Of a stretch of 43,436 nucleotides of DNA, positions 7,763 through 15,374 are shown one piece after another (the first letter of the stretch is position 1; each line of letters starts with the position of its first letter). Origin of the DNA: an uncultured Anaerolineae bacterium. GTDB taxonomy: Bacteria; Chloroflexota; Anaerolineae; J036; Brachytrichaceae. Where the stretch lies: assembly GCA_937959265.1 (NCBI GenBank), contig CALGMA010000024.1, positions 1 to 43,436 of the forward strand. Reading direction: 5' to 3'. Position numbers and translations under genes: made by a program. A model generated the notes under the pieces. That model made no database searches. It was not told the origin of the DNA and worked only from the letters and a program-made list of their open reading frames with translations.

Positions 7763-9106
7763 ATGCCACAGACGCTCTCGACGTTCGATCTGCTCGTTGC
7801 CGGCTGCGACGCGCTGGTTCGTCAGGATGGCAAATACATCGTCGTCAACGATCGTGACATTGCCATCACCGGCAACCGCATTGCCGCGATCACCCCTACC
7901 GAAGCGATTGACCGCGCCCAGGCGCGCGAGGTCATTGACGCCGGCGGCATGCTGGCCATTCCCGGTTTGATCAACTGCCACACGCACGCACCGATGGTGC
8001 TCTTCCGCGGCTTGGCCGAGGATGTCACCATCGAGTCCTGGTTCAACGATTACATTTGGCCGCTGGAAAGCAACGAAGAGCCAGAGGACATCTACTGGGG
8101 CGCGCTGCTGGCCATCGCGGAGATGATCCAGAGCGGCGTGACCACGTTCGCCGATCATTACTTCTTCTGTGACGAAATCGCCGAGGCGGTGGCCGAATCC
8201 GGCGCGCGCGCCAACATTGGCTGGGCCGTCTTCGGCCACGAGGGCGAGAAGAAACTGGACCAGACCGTGGAGTTCGCGCAGCGCTGGCAGGGCGGCGCCG
8301 GCGGGCGCATCACCACATGGCTTGCGCCGCATTCGCCCTACCTATGCGATCGCGACTTCCTGGCGCTCACCGCGCAGCGCGCTAAGTCGCTGAACACCGG
8401 CATCCACATTCACTGCAGCGAGACGCATGATCAGGTCGCGCTCAGCTTGAAGCAGTATGGCGTGACCCCGCCGGTCATGTTGCAACAGGCCGGCGTGCTG
8501 GATGTGCCGGTGTTGCTGGCTCACGGCATCGGCCTGACGCCCGAAGACATTGCGATGCTTAAGGATTACGACGTGGCAGTGGCGCAGTGCCCGAAGACCT
8601 ACATGAAGCTGGCTATGGGCACGGCGCCCGTGCGCGCCATGCGCGAAGCTGGCATCGTCGTGGGCATTGGCACCGACGGCGTGGTGAGCAGCAACACGCT
8701 CGATGTGCTCGAGCAGATGCGCCTGTTGGCGCTCGACCAGAAGCAGGCGGCGAAGGATTCGACCACGATGCCGCTGGAGGAAGTGCTGGCGATCGCGTTC
8801 GCCGGCGGCGCGGCGGCGTTGCGCTTGCCGGACATCGGCGAGTTGGCCGAAGGCAAGCTGGCCGACATCGCCCTGCTGCGCCAAGACGGCGCGCACCTCT
8901 TCCCGCGCTACGACGCAGTAGCCAACCTCGTCTATTCAGCTCGCGCCGGCGACGTGGACACGGTGATCTGCGACGGCAAATTGCTGATGCGCTACGGTCG
9001 GCTGCTGACCATTGACCTGCCGCGCGTCAAGGCCGAGATTGCGCGCCGGTTGCAGCGCCTGAACCAGCGCGTAGCCGAGAAGCGCCTCGCCAACTATCCC
9101 GCCTAG
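7763..9106 (+). CDS. Amidohydrolase, MtaD/SAH deaminase-like
   Basis: This 447-residue metal-dependent amidohydrolase belongs to the 5-methylthioadenosine/S-adenosylhomocysteine deaminase and chlorohydrolase (TrzN/AtzA) group. The metal ligands are visible: HxH in NCHTHAPM (H73, H75), HIHCSETHDQV, LAHGIGLT and the catalytic Asp in GIGTDGVVSSN near residue 303. The C-terminal GKLADIALL sandwich domain is complete. It would deaminate an adenosine-type thioether or related N-heterocycle in purine or methionine salvage. I start at ATG 7763 because an in-frame codon at 7697 would precede the promoter and overlap the divergent gene's start. The exact substrate within this superfamily is uncertain. 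Confidence 0.9.
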   Translation: MPQTLSTFDLLVAGCDALVRQDGKYIVVNDRDIAITGNRIAAITPTEAIDRAQAREVIDAGGMLAIPGLINCHTHAPMVLFRGLAEDVTIESWFNDYIWPLESNEEPEDIYWGALLAIAEMIQSGVTTFADHYFFCDEIAEAVAESGARANIGWAVFGHEGEKKLDQTVEFAQRWQGGAGGRITTWLAPHSPYLCDRDFLALTAQRAKSLNTGIHIHCSETHDQVALSLKQYGVTPPVMLQQAGVLDVPVLLAHGIGLTPEDIAMLKDYDVAVAQCPKTYMKLAMGTAPVRAMREAGIVVGIGTDGVVSSNTLDVLEQMRLLALDQKQAAKDSTTMPLEEVLAIAFAGGAAALRLPDIGELAEGKLADIALLRQDGAHLFPRYDAVANLVYSARAGDVDTVICDGKLLMRYGRLLTIDLPRVKAEIARRLQRLNQRVAEKRLANYPA

Positions 9107-9142
9107 CCCCACCGCGGTGCGCCAACGCTCACGGCGTGGGGC
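9106..9142. terminator. Possible hairpin between convergent genes
   Basis: GCCCCAC (9106-9112) can pair with GTGGGGC (9136-9142), with further imperfect pairing inside. It spans the 22-bp gap between the convergent amidohydrolase and SH3 genes. There is no T-run, so this is a weak call. Confidence 0.3.
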
Positions 9143-9722
9143 GCAAGTAATTCTGCACGCCCCATCCAATCGTCCCGTCGCTGGGGTCGCGCAACTGCCA
9201 CCACACATAGCCGCCGTTCTCCTGCGGCCCGCCGACGACTTCGTAGATCGTGCCATCGGGCAAACTGCGAATCTTCTCCGCCGAGACCGATGGTTCGCGC
9301 CGGAAGTTCAGACCGTTGCCGCCCGTGCCGAAGATCACCACGCGCACGCCCACGCCGATCGTGCCCGGCTGACCCTCGGTGAGGGCCGTCGACTCTGGAG
9401 TAGGCGTATCGGTTGGCGCAACGTAGGGTGTGGCCGTTGGCGGAATCTCCTCCGTCGGCGTGGGGAAGATGACCTGGATCGTTGCGGTGGGCGCGCTGAA
9501 GTTCAGCGCCGGACGGTTCTGGTTGACGAACGACGCGGCCAGAAAGCAGGCGACACCGACCAGGGCGAAGCTGATCGCCATGGGAATAATCGCCGGCACG
9601 CGCTGCTGTGGATAGTCGCGTGGTTGCCGGGGAAGACGCCTGAACGGCCTTAAATCTTCCTCCCAGTGAATCTTTTGGTTATCCACGCCGCCGCGGTGAT
9701 CGGGGGTTTTTTGTACGGACAT
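9129..9722 (-). CDS. Membrane-anchored SH3-like domain protein
   Basis: This 197-residue protein has a basic cytoplasmic N-terminus of about 45 residues, then one membrane helix near residues 46-66. A Thr/Pro-rich linker follows, with runs such as PTPTEEIPPTATPYVAPTDT. The C-terminal bacterial SH3-like domain covers about residues 118-195 and includes LNFRREPSVSAEKI, GTIYEVVGGP, WWQLRDPSDGTIGWG and the end NYLRP. Such proteins typically sit on the outer face of the membrane and bind wall or surface polymers. TP-rich linkers before SH3 domains are common in Chloroflexota. It lies 30 bp downstream of lysA in the same direction. The ligand is unknown. Confidence 0.85.
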   Translation of the reverse strand: MSVQKTPDHRGGVDNQKIHWEEDLRPFRRLPRQPRDYPQQRVPAIIPMAISFALVGVACFLAASFVNQNRPALNFSAPTATIQVIFPTPTEEIPPTATPYVAPTDTPTPESTALTEGQPGTIGVGVRVVIFGTGGNGLNFRREPSVSAEKIRSLPDGTIYEVVGGPQENGGYVWWQLRDPSDGTIGWGVQNYLRPTP

Positions 9723-9752
9723 GATCCAGCCACTTCGACAACCGGCTCGAGC

Positions 9753-11003
9753 CTAGCATTCTACTTCGTGCGCCACAAGGTCTTCTATGCTTTCTCGCCT
9801 GCGAATCACCTGCCATTTGCCGTCTGCGACCAGCACCTCGGCAGCGCGCGGGCGGGTATTGTAGTTGCTGGCCATGCTCATGCCGTATGCGCCGGCGTGA
9901 TGGATCACCAACAGGTCACCGCGCCGTGGCTCCGGGAGCATCACGCCTTCGGCCAACACATCGCCGCTCTCGCACACCGGCCCCACCACCGACACTCCCG
10001 ACACCAATGACACTCCTGACACCTCCAGCACATCTGACACCGACGACACCAACGACACCTGATGCGCCGCGCCATATAGCGCCGGCCGGATCAAGTCGTT
10101 CATCGCAGCATCCACCACGACGTAGCGCACGTTGCCGTTTGTCTTGGTATAGAGCACGCGGGTGAGCAGCGCGCCGGCATCGGCCACGATGGCGCGGCCT
10201 GGCTCGAATAGCAGACGCAGGTCGGCCTTGCGCGCCAACGGCAGGATGTTGCTCGCTATGGCCTCGATGGGCGCCTCGGCTTGATCGGGCTGGTAAGCCA
10301 CGCCAAAGCCGCCGCCCAGGTTCAGCGTCGTGATCGTCGCGCCTAGCATCCGATACTGCGCAACAACCGCGAGCGCAACCCGCATAGCCTCTGCATACGG
10401 CCCAGCGTCGCTCACCATCGAGCCGATATGGATGTGGATGCCTTCGATGCTGATGCCGGGGTAATCTGCGCGGTGAGCGACCAGCCGAAGCGATTCCTCG
10501 GTCTCGATGCCGAATTTGCTGGCCCGCTTGCCGGTGGCGAGATAGCGATGGGTATGTGGGTCAATGCCGGGGTTGATCCGCAAGGCGACGCGCTGGACGA
10601 CGCCGCGCGCTGCCGCCAAGTCGCTTAGGACACGCAGCTCCTGGGCGCTCTCGACGTTGATCCAACCGACGCCGGCGTCCAGCGCGGCGACCAGTTCATC
10701 GTCGCGTTTGCCCACGCCGGCGAACACGATGCTATCCGTCGCTGCGCCGGCCAGCAGCGCGCGCCGCAATTCGCCGCCGCTCACCACATCGAAGCCTGTG
10801 CCCAGGTTGCGCATGAGCCGCAACACCGACAGGTTGCTGTTGGCTTTGACGGAGTAGCAAACGCGCCCAACCTCCGCGCTGGGCGCAAGCGCTTTGGCCA
10901 AACGCGCGTAGTTCTGCGCTATGCGCCCCTGGTCATACACGTAGCAGGGTGTGCCGACCTGGCGCGCGATTGCCTCGAGTAGGTCGTGAGGGAGGAAGTC
11001 CAT
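9753..11003 (-). CDS. lysA: Diaminopimelate decarboxylase
   Basis: This 416-residue PLP enzyme converts meso-diaminopimelate to lysine, the last step of lysine synthesis. The alanine-racemase-type barrel carries the PLP lysine K53 in VCYSVKANSN. Further motifs are the HIHIGS strand, the Gly-rich phosphate loop LNLGGGFGV and EPGRAIVADAG. The catalytic CESGD motif completes the active site at the dimer interface. Just before CESGD, where the family has a short linker, an x-V-S tripeptide repeats about eight times. It is encoded by the 9-bp minisatellite at 9991-10062. The repeat keeps the frame and probably forms a surface loop. Function is well supported. Confidence 0.94.
   Translation of the reverse strand: MDFLPHDLLEAIARQVGTPCYVYDQGRIAQNYARLAKALAPSAEVGRVCYSVKANSNLSVLRLMRNLGTGFDVVSGGELRRALLAGAATDSIVFAGVGKRDDELVAALDAGVGWINVESAQELRVLSDLAAARGVVQRVALRINPGIDPHTHRYLATGKRASKFGIETEESLRLVAHRADYPGISIEGIHIHIGSMVSDAGPYAEAMRVALAVVAQYRMLGATITTLNLGGGFGVAYQPDQAEAPIEAIASNILPLARKADLRLLFEPGRAIVADAGALLTRVLYTKTNGNVRYVVVDAAMNDLIRPALYGAAHQVSLVSSVSDVLEVSGVSLVSGVSVVGPVCESGDVLAEGVMLPEPRRGDLLVIHHAGAYGMSMASNYNTRPRAAEVLVADGKWQVIRRRESIEDLVAHEVEC
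9991..10062. repeat. 9-bp minisatellite inside lysA
   Basis: Eight consecutive 9-bp units on the plus strand follow the pattern GACACCNNN: GACACTCCC, GACACCAAT, GACACTCCT, GACACCTCC, AGCACATCT, GACACCGAC, GACACCAAC, GACACCTGA. Read on the coding (minus) strand they give a series of x-V-S tripeptides. Copy changes would add or remove three residues without shifting the frame. Confidence 0.85.
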
Positions 11004-11075
11004 ACCGAATAAAGTCTTTGGTCAGGGCGCTCGGGTGGGTTGCCGGTTGCGCGAGATGGGTTCACACTATTGGCT

Positions 11076-11468
11076 ATGGATCCTGTGCGCTTGATGATCG
11101 CCATGCCGCTTATCGTCGTTGGGTGCTTGTTGGCTGCCGCCGGCATCGTGTTGCTGCGCCGGTCGTTGTCTTACTCGGCGACGGCGACCATTCATGCGTC
11201 GAGCGCGCCGCAAGGCGAGGGGACATCGTCTCAACCGGCTGCGCTGCGGTTTACCACGCGCGACGGCCGGCCGGTCGAGGCGCCGCTCGCGCGCGCCTCA
11301 GACCACGAAGTCGGCGAGCAGGTGACGGTGATCTATGACCCAACTTATCCAGAGATTGCCCAGGTCGTCTCTCCGCTGCGACTGTGGGTTGTGCCGGGCG
11401 CATTGACCCTGGCCGGCGTGGCCATCGCCTTCGCCGGCGCGGCCAACTTAGCTGCCGCCGTGCGTTGA
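11076..11468 (+). CDS. DUF3592-like membrane protein
   Basis: This 130-residue protein has an N-terminal membrane helix (about residues 6-27) and a C-terminal helix (about 105-127). They flank a beta-rich segment with SATATIHASS, FTTRDGRPVEAPL and GEQVTVIYDPTYPEIAQV. This is the arrangement of DUF3592 proteins, in which the extracytoplasmic part sits between two helices. I prefer ATG 11076 over an in-frame TTG at 11040. A weak -10-like CACTAT ends 5 nt before this ATG. It ends 7 bp before the convergent CysO-MoeB gene. The biological role is unknown. Confidence 0.72.
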   Translation: MDPVRLMIAMPLIVVGCLLAAAGIVLLRRSLSYSATATIHASSAPQGEGTSSQPAALRFTTRDGRPVEAPLARASDHEVGEQVTVIYDPTYPEIAQVVSPLRLWVVPGALTLAGVAIAFAGAANLAAAVR

Positions 11469-11475
11469 TGGGCGA

Positions 11476-12948
11476 TCAATACACCGGCATACGCGGGTCA
11501 ATCTCGCGCGCCCAGGCCAGAATGCCGCCCTTAACGTTCTTCACCTTGCGAAAGCCGACGTCGTCGATCAGAAACTTCACCACGTCGGCGCTGCGCGCGC
11601 CGCTGCGACAGTGCACCAGGATTTCGTCAGCCTGGCTCAGCTCATGCAGGTGATTTTGAATCTCGCCTTTGGGAATGAGCCGTGCGGCGTCCAGGTGGGC
11701 AATCTGCCATTCGTATGGCTCGCGCACGTCAACCAGGATTGTGTTGGTCTTCTCCAAGCCGGCTTCGATGCGCTGCTTGAGTTCGTGAACGGTGATCTCC
11801 GGCACACCGTGCCCGGCGTCCGGCGTTGCCGCGTTGCGCGATGGCATGCCGCAGAACGCATCGTAGTCTATCAGCTCGCGCACCGTGGGGTGCTCGCCGC
11901 AGATGGGGCAGGCCGGATCTTTGCGCAGCTTCAGCTCTCGAAAGCGCATCTCTAGCGCGTCGTAGAGCAGCAGCCGGCCGATCAGCGGTTCGCCGATGCC
12001 GGTGATGAGCTTGATCGCCTCGGTCGCTTGAATCACGCCGATCACGCCGGGCAGCACGCCCAACACGCCGCCCTCTGCGCATGAGGGCACCAGGCCGGGC
12101 GGTGGCGGTTCTGGGTACAGGCAGCGGTAGCACGGGCCGTGTTTGGCCCAGAACACTGCGGCCTGGCCCTCGAAACGAAAGATGCTGCCATACACGTTCG
12201 GCTTGCCGAGCAACACACACGCATCGTTGACCAGATAGCGCGTTGGGAAGTTGTCGGTGCCGTCCACGATCACGTCGTAGTCGGCGAAGATGCGCAGGGC
12301 GTTCTGACTGGTCAGCGGCTCTTCGTAGCCGGTTACCTCTACGAAAGGGTTGATGTCTTTGATGCGCTGCGCTGCGCTCTGCAGCTTGGGCCTGCCGACG
12401 GTGCTTTGGCCGTGGATGATCTGTCGTTGCAAATTCGACTCGTCCACCACGTCGAAGTCCACGATGCCGAGATGGCCGACGCCGGCCGCAGCCAGGTACA
12501 TGGCCGCCGGCGCGCCCAGCCCGCCTGCGCCAACCAGCAGCACGCTGGCCTGTTTGAGCTTCTTTTGGCCGCTCATGGCGATCTCGGGCAGGATCAAGTG
12601 GCGCGAATAGCGGCGGATCTCGTCGTTGGAGAGGTGGACGCTGTTGGGCTCGGCGATGACCGGTGCCGGCGCAATGCCGCCTGCCACGCTTGGCACGATG
12701 CTCAACGTCGCGCCGTCGGGAACCGGCGTGTCCGATCCCTGCAAATAGCGGATGTCCTCGTCGCCGAGATACACGTTGACGAACGAGCGCAACTTGCCTT
12801 CTTCGTTGAATAGGTGGCGCTTCAGTTCGGGGTAGGTCACGCTCAGCGCAGCGAGCACCTCGGCGACGGTGCCGGTATTGCCGGTGATCTCCTTCGCCCC
12901 ACCCACATACGGCCGTAGTGGGGTGGGGATGCGAATCGTGATTGACAT
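11476..12948 (-). CDS. Fused sulfur carrier (CysO-like), MoeB/MoeZ E1 enzyme and rhodanese
   Basis: This 490-residue protein has three domains. Residues 1-91 are a ubiquitin-fold carrier that resembles mycobacterial CysO from memory: ITIRIPTPLRPYVGG, FVNVYLGDEDIRY and the end IVPSVAGG. About 15 linker residues follow. Residues 107-365 are a MoeB/MoeZ adenylyltransferase with the ATP loop GAGGLGAP (140-147), DFDVVDESNLQRQ, DGTDNFPTR, CYRCLYPEPPPPG and zinc Cys pairs C273/C276 and C347/C350. Residues 383-490 are a rhodanese with active-site loop CRSGARSA (C447). MoeZ enzymes adenylate a carrier's terminal GG and convert it to thiocarboxylate. Here the GG (90-91) is internal, so release by a protease is presumably needed. 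I chose ATG 12948 (MSITIRI). A thiamine or molybdopterin role remains possible. Confidence 0.92.
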   Translation of the reverse strand: MSITIRIPTPLRPYVGGAKEITGNTGTVAEVLAALSVTYPELKRHLFNEEGKLRSFVNVYLGDEDIRYLQGSDTPVPDGATLSIVPSVAGGIAPAPVIAEPNSVHLSNDEIRRYSRHLILPEIAMSGQKKLKQASVLLVGAGGLGAPAAMYLAAAGVGHLGIVDFDVVDESNLQRQIIHGQSTVGRPKLQSAAQRIKDINPFVEVTGYEEPLTSQNALRIFADYDVIVDGTDNFPTRYLVNDACVLLGKPNVYGSIFRFEGQAAVFWAKHGPCYRCLYPEPPPPGLVPSCAEGGVLGVLPGVIGVIQATEAIKLITGIGEPLIGRLLLYDALEMRFRELKLRKDPACPICGEHPTVRELIDYDAFCGMPSRNAATPDAGHGVPEITVHELKQRIEAGLEKTNTILVDVREPYEWQIAHLDAARLIPKGEIQNHLHELSQADEILVHCRSGARSADVVKFLIDDVGFRKVKNVKGGILAWAREIDPRMPVY

Positions 12949-13017
12949 ACGCTCAAGGATACCTGATTTCGCGCGCCGGGGCAGGGTCGGTGCCGGCCTC
13001 ACGTTTGCGCCGGTGGC

Positions 13018-13023
13018 GATAAT
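13018..13023 (+). promoter_or_regulatory. Likely -10 element of the serine hydrolase gene
   Basis: GATAAT ends 7 nt before the GTG at 13031, the same spacing as at the amidohydrolase gene. It supports GTG 13031 as the start and a leaderless transcript. No good -35 is seen. Confidence 0.4.
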
Positions 13024-13030
13024 CGGCCGT

Positions 13031-13996
13031 GTGAGCTACGATTTCTCCAAGATCGAGGCGCATGTTCAACGGCTGATCGAGCGCGCGCCGCTCAACGGCG
13101 CTGCATTGTCCATCGCCCATCGCGGCGCGTTGATCTACGAACGCGCATTCGGCAGCTATTCCCTCGATATGCACGTCGCCGTCGCTTCGGGGTCGAAATG
13201 GGTGAGCGGAGCAGTGATCGCGTCGTTGATTGGCGATGGCGTGCTTCACCTAGACGAGCGCGCCTCGGATTACCTGATGGGCTTTGACGGCGACAAGTCC
13301 GCGATTACACTGCGTCAGTTGCTGGCGCATACGTCCGGCTTGCCGCCGGGACAGGCGTCATGCGCCGGCCATGCTGCGCGTTCGTTGGCTGCCTGCGCCG
13401 AACGAATCGCGCTGTCGCCTTTGGTTGCCGCGCCGGGAAAGGCTTTCGCCTACGGGGAAAGCGCGTTTCAGGTCGTCGGGCGAATCGCCGAAGTGGCGAG
13501 CGACCGATCGTGGCCGGCGCTGTTTCACGAGCGCATCGCCGAGCCGTTGGGGATGATAGCCAGCGACTACGGTGATCCGTACACCGATCATCCTCGCGTC
13601 GGCAGCGGCTTGCGCTCGACGCTACGCGACTACAGCCGCTTCGTGCGCATGATCGCTGCCGAAGGCGCCCTCGACGGCGCGCGCGTGCTTGCGCCAGAGC
13701 TTATTGCGCTCATGCACGAGGATCATACTTTCGGCGCACCGGTCATCGCTTCGCCCAATCGTTTCCCCGGCGATGGATATGGCCTGGGCGTGTGGCGTGA
13801 TGTGGCCGACGCGCAAGGGCAGGCCGTCCAGGTGAGCAGCCCGGGCGCCAGCGGATTCACGCCGTGGGTGGACTTTCGGCACGGCCTGGCCTGTGTCTTC
13901 CTCGTGCGTGATTCGTATCAGCGCATGGCTGCGCCGGTGCGCGAACTACAACGCCTGGTGCGCAAGGCCGTGGATGCGAAGGGGCCGGCTAAGTGA
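13031..13996 (+). CDS. Serine hydrolase, class C beta-lactamase/penicillin-binding fold
   Basis: This protein of about 321 residues has the beta-lactamase class C/EstB-like fold. The SxxK nucleophile motif is SGSK within VAVASGSKWVSGA. The usual LLxHTSGL segment appears as LRQLLAHTSGLPPG. The second motif, normally YxN, appears as FAYGESAFQVVG, so Asn is replaced by Glu. The third box appears as SSPGASGFTPWVD. It may hydrolyse esters or amides rather than beta-lactams. The frame is open back to 12869 antisense to the CysO-like domain, but that part has no family similarity. GTG 13031 follows a -10-like GATAAT; GTG 13013 is an alternative. No signal peptide is seen from this start. It ends 10 bp from the convergent JAMM gene. 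Confidence 0.85.
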   Translation: MSYDFSKIEAHVQRLIERAPLNGAALSIAHRGALIYERAFGSYSLDMHVAVASGSKWVSGAVIASLIGDGVLHLDERASDYLMGFDGDKSAITLRQLLAHTSGLPPGQASCAGHAARSLAACAERIALSPLVAAPGKAFAYGESAFQVVGRIAEVASDRSWPALFHERIAEPLGMIASDYGDPYTDHPRVGSGLRSTLRDYSRFVRMIAAEGALDGARVLAPELIALMHEDHTFGAPVIASPNRFPGDGYGLGVWRDVADAQGQAVQVSSPGASGFTPWVDFRHGLACVFLVRDSYQRMAAPVRELQRLVRKAVDAKGPAK

Positions 13997-14006
13997 ACGT
14001 ATATCG

Positions 14007-14456
14007 CTAGTCGCTAATGACCAACGATTCTTCTTCGAAGGCATCACGCTCGTTGCGCAGCAGCCACGATTGCGCCGTCGTCGCTTTGCCGTCGCGCACC
14101 GAGACGATCACATAGGAAATGCCCGGCCAGGCCTGGCTGCGATCCATCTCCGATGGTTGCGAAGGGTGATCGGGGTGCGAGTGGAAGACGCCCACGATGT
14201 CCAGGCCGCGCTTGCTTGCCTCACGGTCGGCCTTGACGTATTCATCCGGCGAAATCAAGTAACGGTTGTGCCGGCTTTCATGTTCGTTCACTTCGTCCCA
14301 GGCGTTGGCGACCAAGAGCACGTCGTGCACACGCCGGTTGTTTGGATGAGTCGGGTCGTCCACCTCACCGATCAGGATGCCGCAGGCCTCGTAAGGATAG
14401 CCAGCCTCCAGGTGGCGGGTCATTTTGCTGAAGAGTGTCCTCGGAATCGTGAGCAT
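14007..14456 (-). CDS. mec: JAMM/MPN metallopeptidase, Mec-like
   Basis: This 149-residue zinc peptidase of the JAB1/MPN/Mov34 fold has the complete JAMM motif. The catalytic Glu is E23 in YPYEACGILIGE. The ligands are in VFHSHPDHPSQPSEMD, matching HxHx7SxxD exactly. In mycobacteria the Mec enzyme of this type cleaves cysteine from the end of CysO after CysM has attached it. Here it directly follows cysM (11-bp gap), and the CysO-like carrier is encoded one gene away. It might also cut after the internal GG of the fused carrier, though no sequence feature proves this. I chose ATG 14456; an in-frame TTG at 14474 would overlap cysM. Confidence 0.9.
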   Translation of the reverse strand: MLTIPRTLFSKMTRHLEAGYPYEACGILIGEVDDPTHPNNRRVHDVLLVANAWDEVNEHESRHNRYLISPDEYVKADREASKRGLDIVGVFHSHPDHPSQPSEMDRSQAWPGISYVIVSVRDGKATTAQSWLLRNERDAFEEESLVISD

Positions 14457-14467
14457 GATGTCGTGAT

Positions 14468-15373
14468 CTACCAAAAGCGTTCGCTGGTGTATTTGTAGCC
14501 GGCATCGGCCAGGATAGTGACGATCACGCCTTCTTTTAGGCGTTCGGCCACGCTGAGCGCGCCGGCGACGGCGCCGCCGGCGGATGGGCTGACGAACAGT
14601 CCCTCCTCACGCGCGAGTTGTCGCGCTACGTAATGCGCTTCCTCGGTCGTGATCTCGATGTTCTCATCGGCCAATGCTGGATCGTAGATCTGTGGCTTGA
14701 TCGCCGTCGGCATGTGCTTCCAGCCCTCGATCGCGTTGAGCGGCGAATCCGGTTGTAGCGAGATCAGGCGAATCTTTGGGTTTAGCTCGCGAAGGCGGCG
14801 ACCTGTGCCGGTAAATGTGCCGCCCGTGCCAAGCGCGGCGACGAAATGTGTGATGCGCCCTTCGGTCTGCCGCCAAATTTCCTCGGCCGTGCCGTGATAG
14901 TGGGCCAGCCAGTTTGCATCATTGTCGTATTGGTTGGCATAGAAGAACGCGTCCGGCGATTGAGCGTAGAGCTGACGCGCTTTCTCGATTGCGCCGTCGC
15001 TGCCGGCCATCGGGTCGGTGAAGATCATGTCGGCGCCGTAGGCGTTCAAGATTATCTTGCGCTCAGGGGTGACGCTGGCCGGAATGACCAGACGAATGCG
15101 ATACCCTAGCGCAGCGCCGAGCATGGCATAGGCGATGCCCATGTTGCCGCTGGTAGCGTCCAGCAACGTTTTCTCCTTGGTCAAATGCCCGGATTGAATC
15201 GCCGTGCGGACGATGTTCAACGCGGCGCGATCCTTGCCCGAGCCGCTAGGGTTGAACCACTCGGCCTTGGCGTAGATCTCGACCGGCGCAACATGCGCAG
15301 CGATGCGCGTGAGAGGAATCAGTGGTGTGTTGCCGACCAGGTCGGCCAGTGCAGACCCAAGTGAAGCGCCCAT
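14468..15373 (-). CDS. cysM: Cysteine synthase, CysM type
   Basis: This 301-residue fold-type II PLP enzyme makes cysteine from an activated serine and a sulfur donor. The PLP lysine is K47 in NPSGSGKDRAA. The substrate loop is TSGNMGIAYA, the phosphate-binding loop is ALGTGGTFTGTGR, and the C-terminal PSAGGA strand is present. Family members that use CysO thiocarboxylate with O-phosphoserine (mycobacterial CysM) sit beside mec, as here. The Mec gene follows after 11 bp. The ATG follows the stop of the DUF402-CinA gene by one base (TGACATG), so translation is probably coupled. Neighbours favour CysO-dependent sulfur over free sulfide, but the residues fixing donor choice were not checked. Confidence 0.93.
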   Translation of the reverse strand: MGASLGSALADLVGNTPLIPLTRIAAHVAPVEIYAKAEWFNPSGSGKDRAALNIVRTAIQSGHLTKEKTLLDATSGNMGIAYAMLGAALGYRIRLVIPASVTPERKIILNAYGADMIFTDPMAGSDGAIEKARQLYAQSPDAFFYANQYDNDANWLAHYHGTAEEIWRQTEGRITHFVAALGTGGTFTGTGRRLRELNPKIRLISLQPDSPLNAIEGWKHMPTAIKPQIYDPALADENIEITTEEAHYVARQLAREEGLFVSPSAGGAVAGALSVAERLKEGVIVTILADAGYKYTSERFW

Positions 15374-15374
15374 G

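Noticed and set aside
12869..13030. Longer N-terminus of the serine hydrolase
   Set aside because: This part is antisense to the CysO-like domain, has no similarity to the family and precedes the likely promoter.
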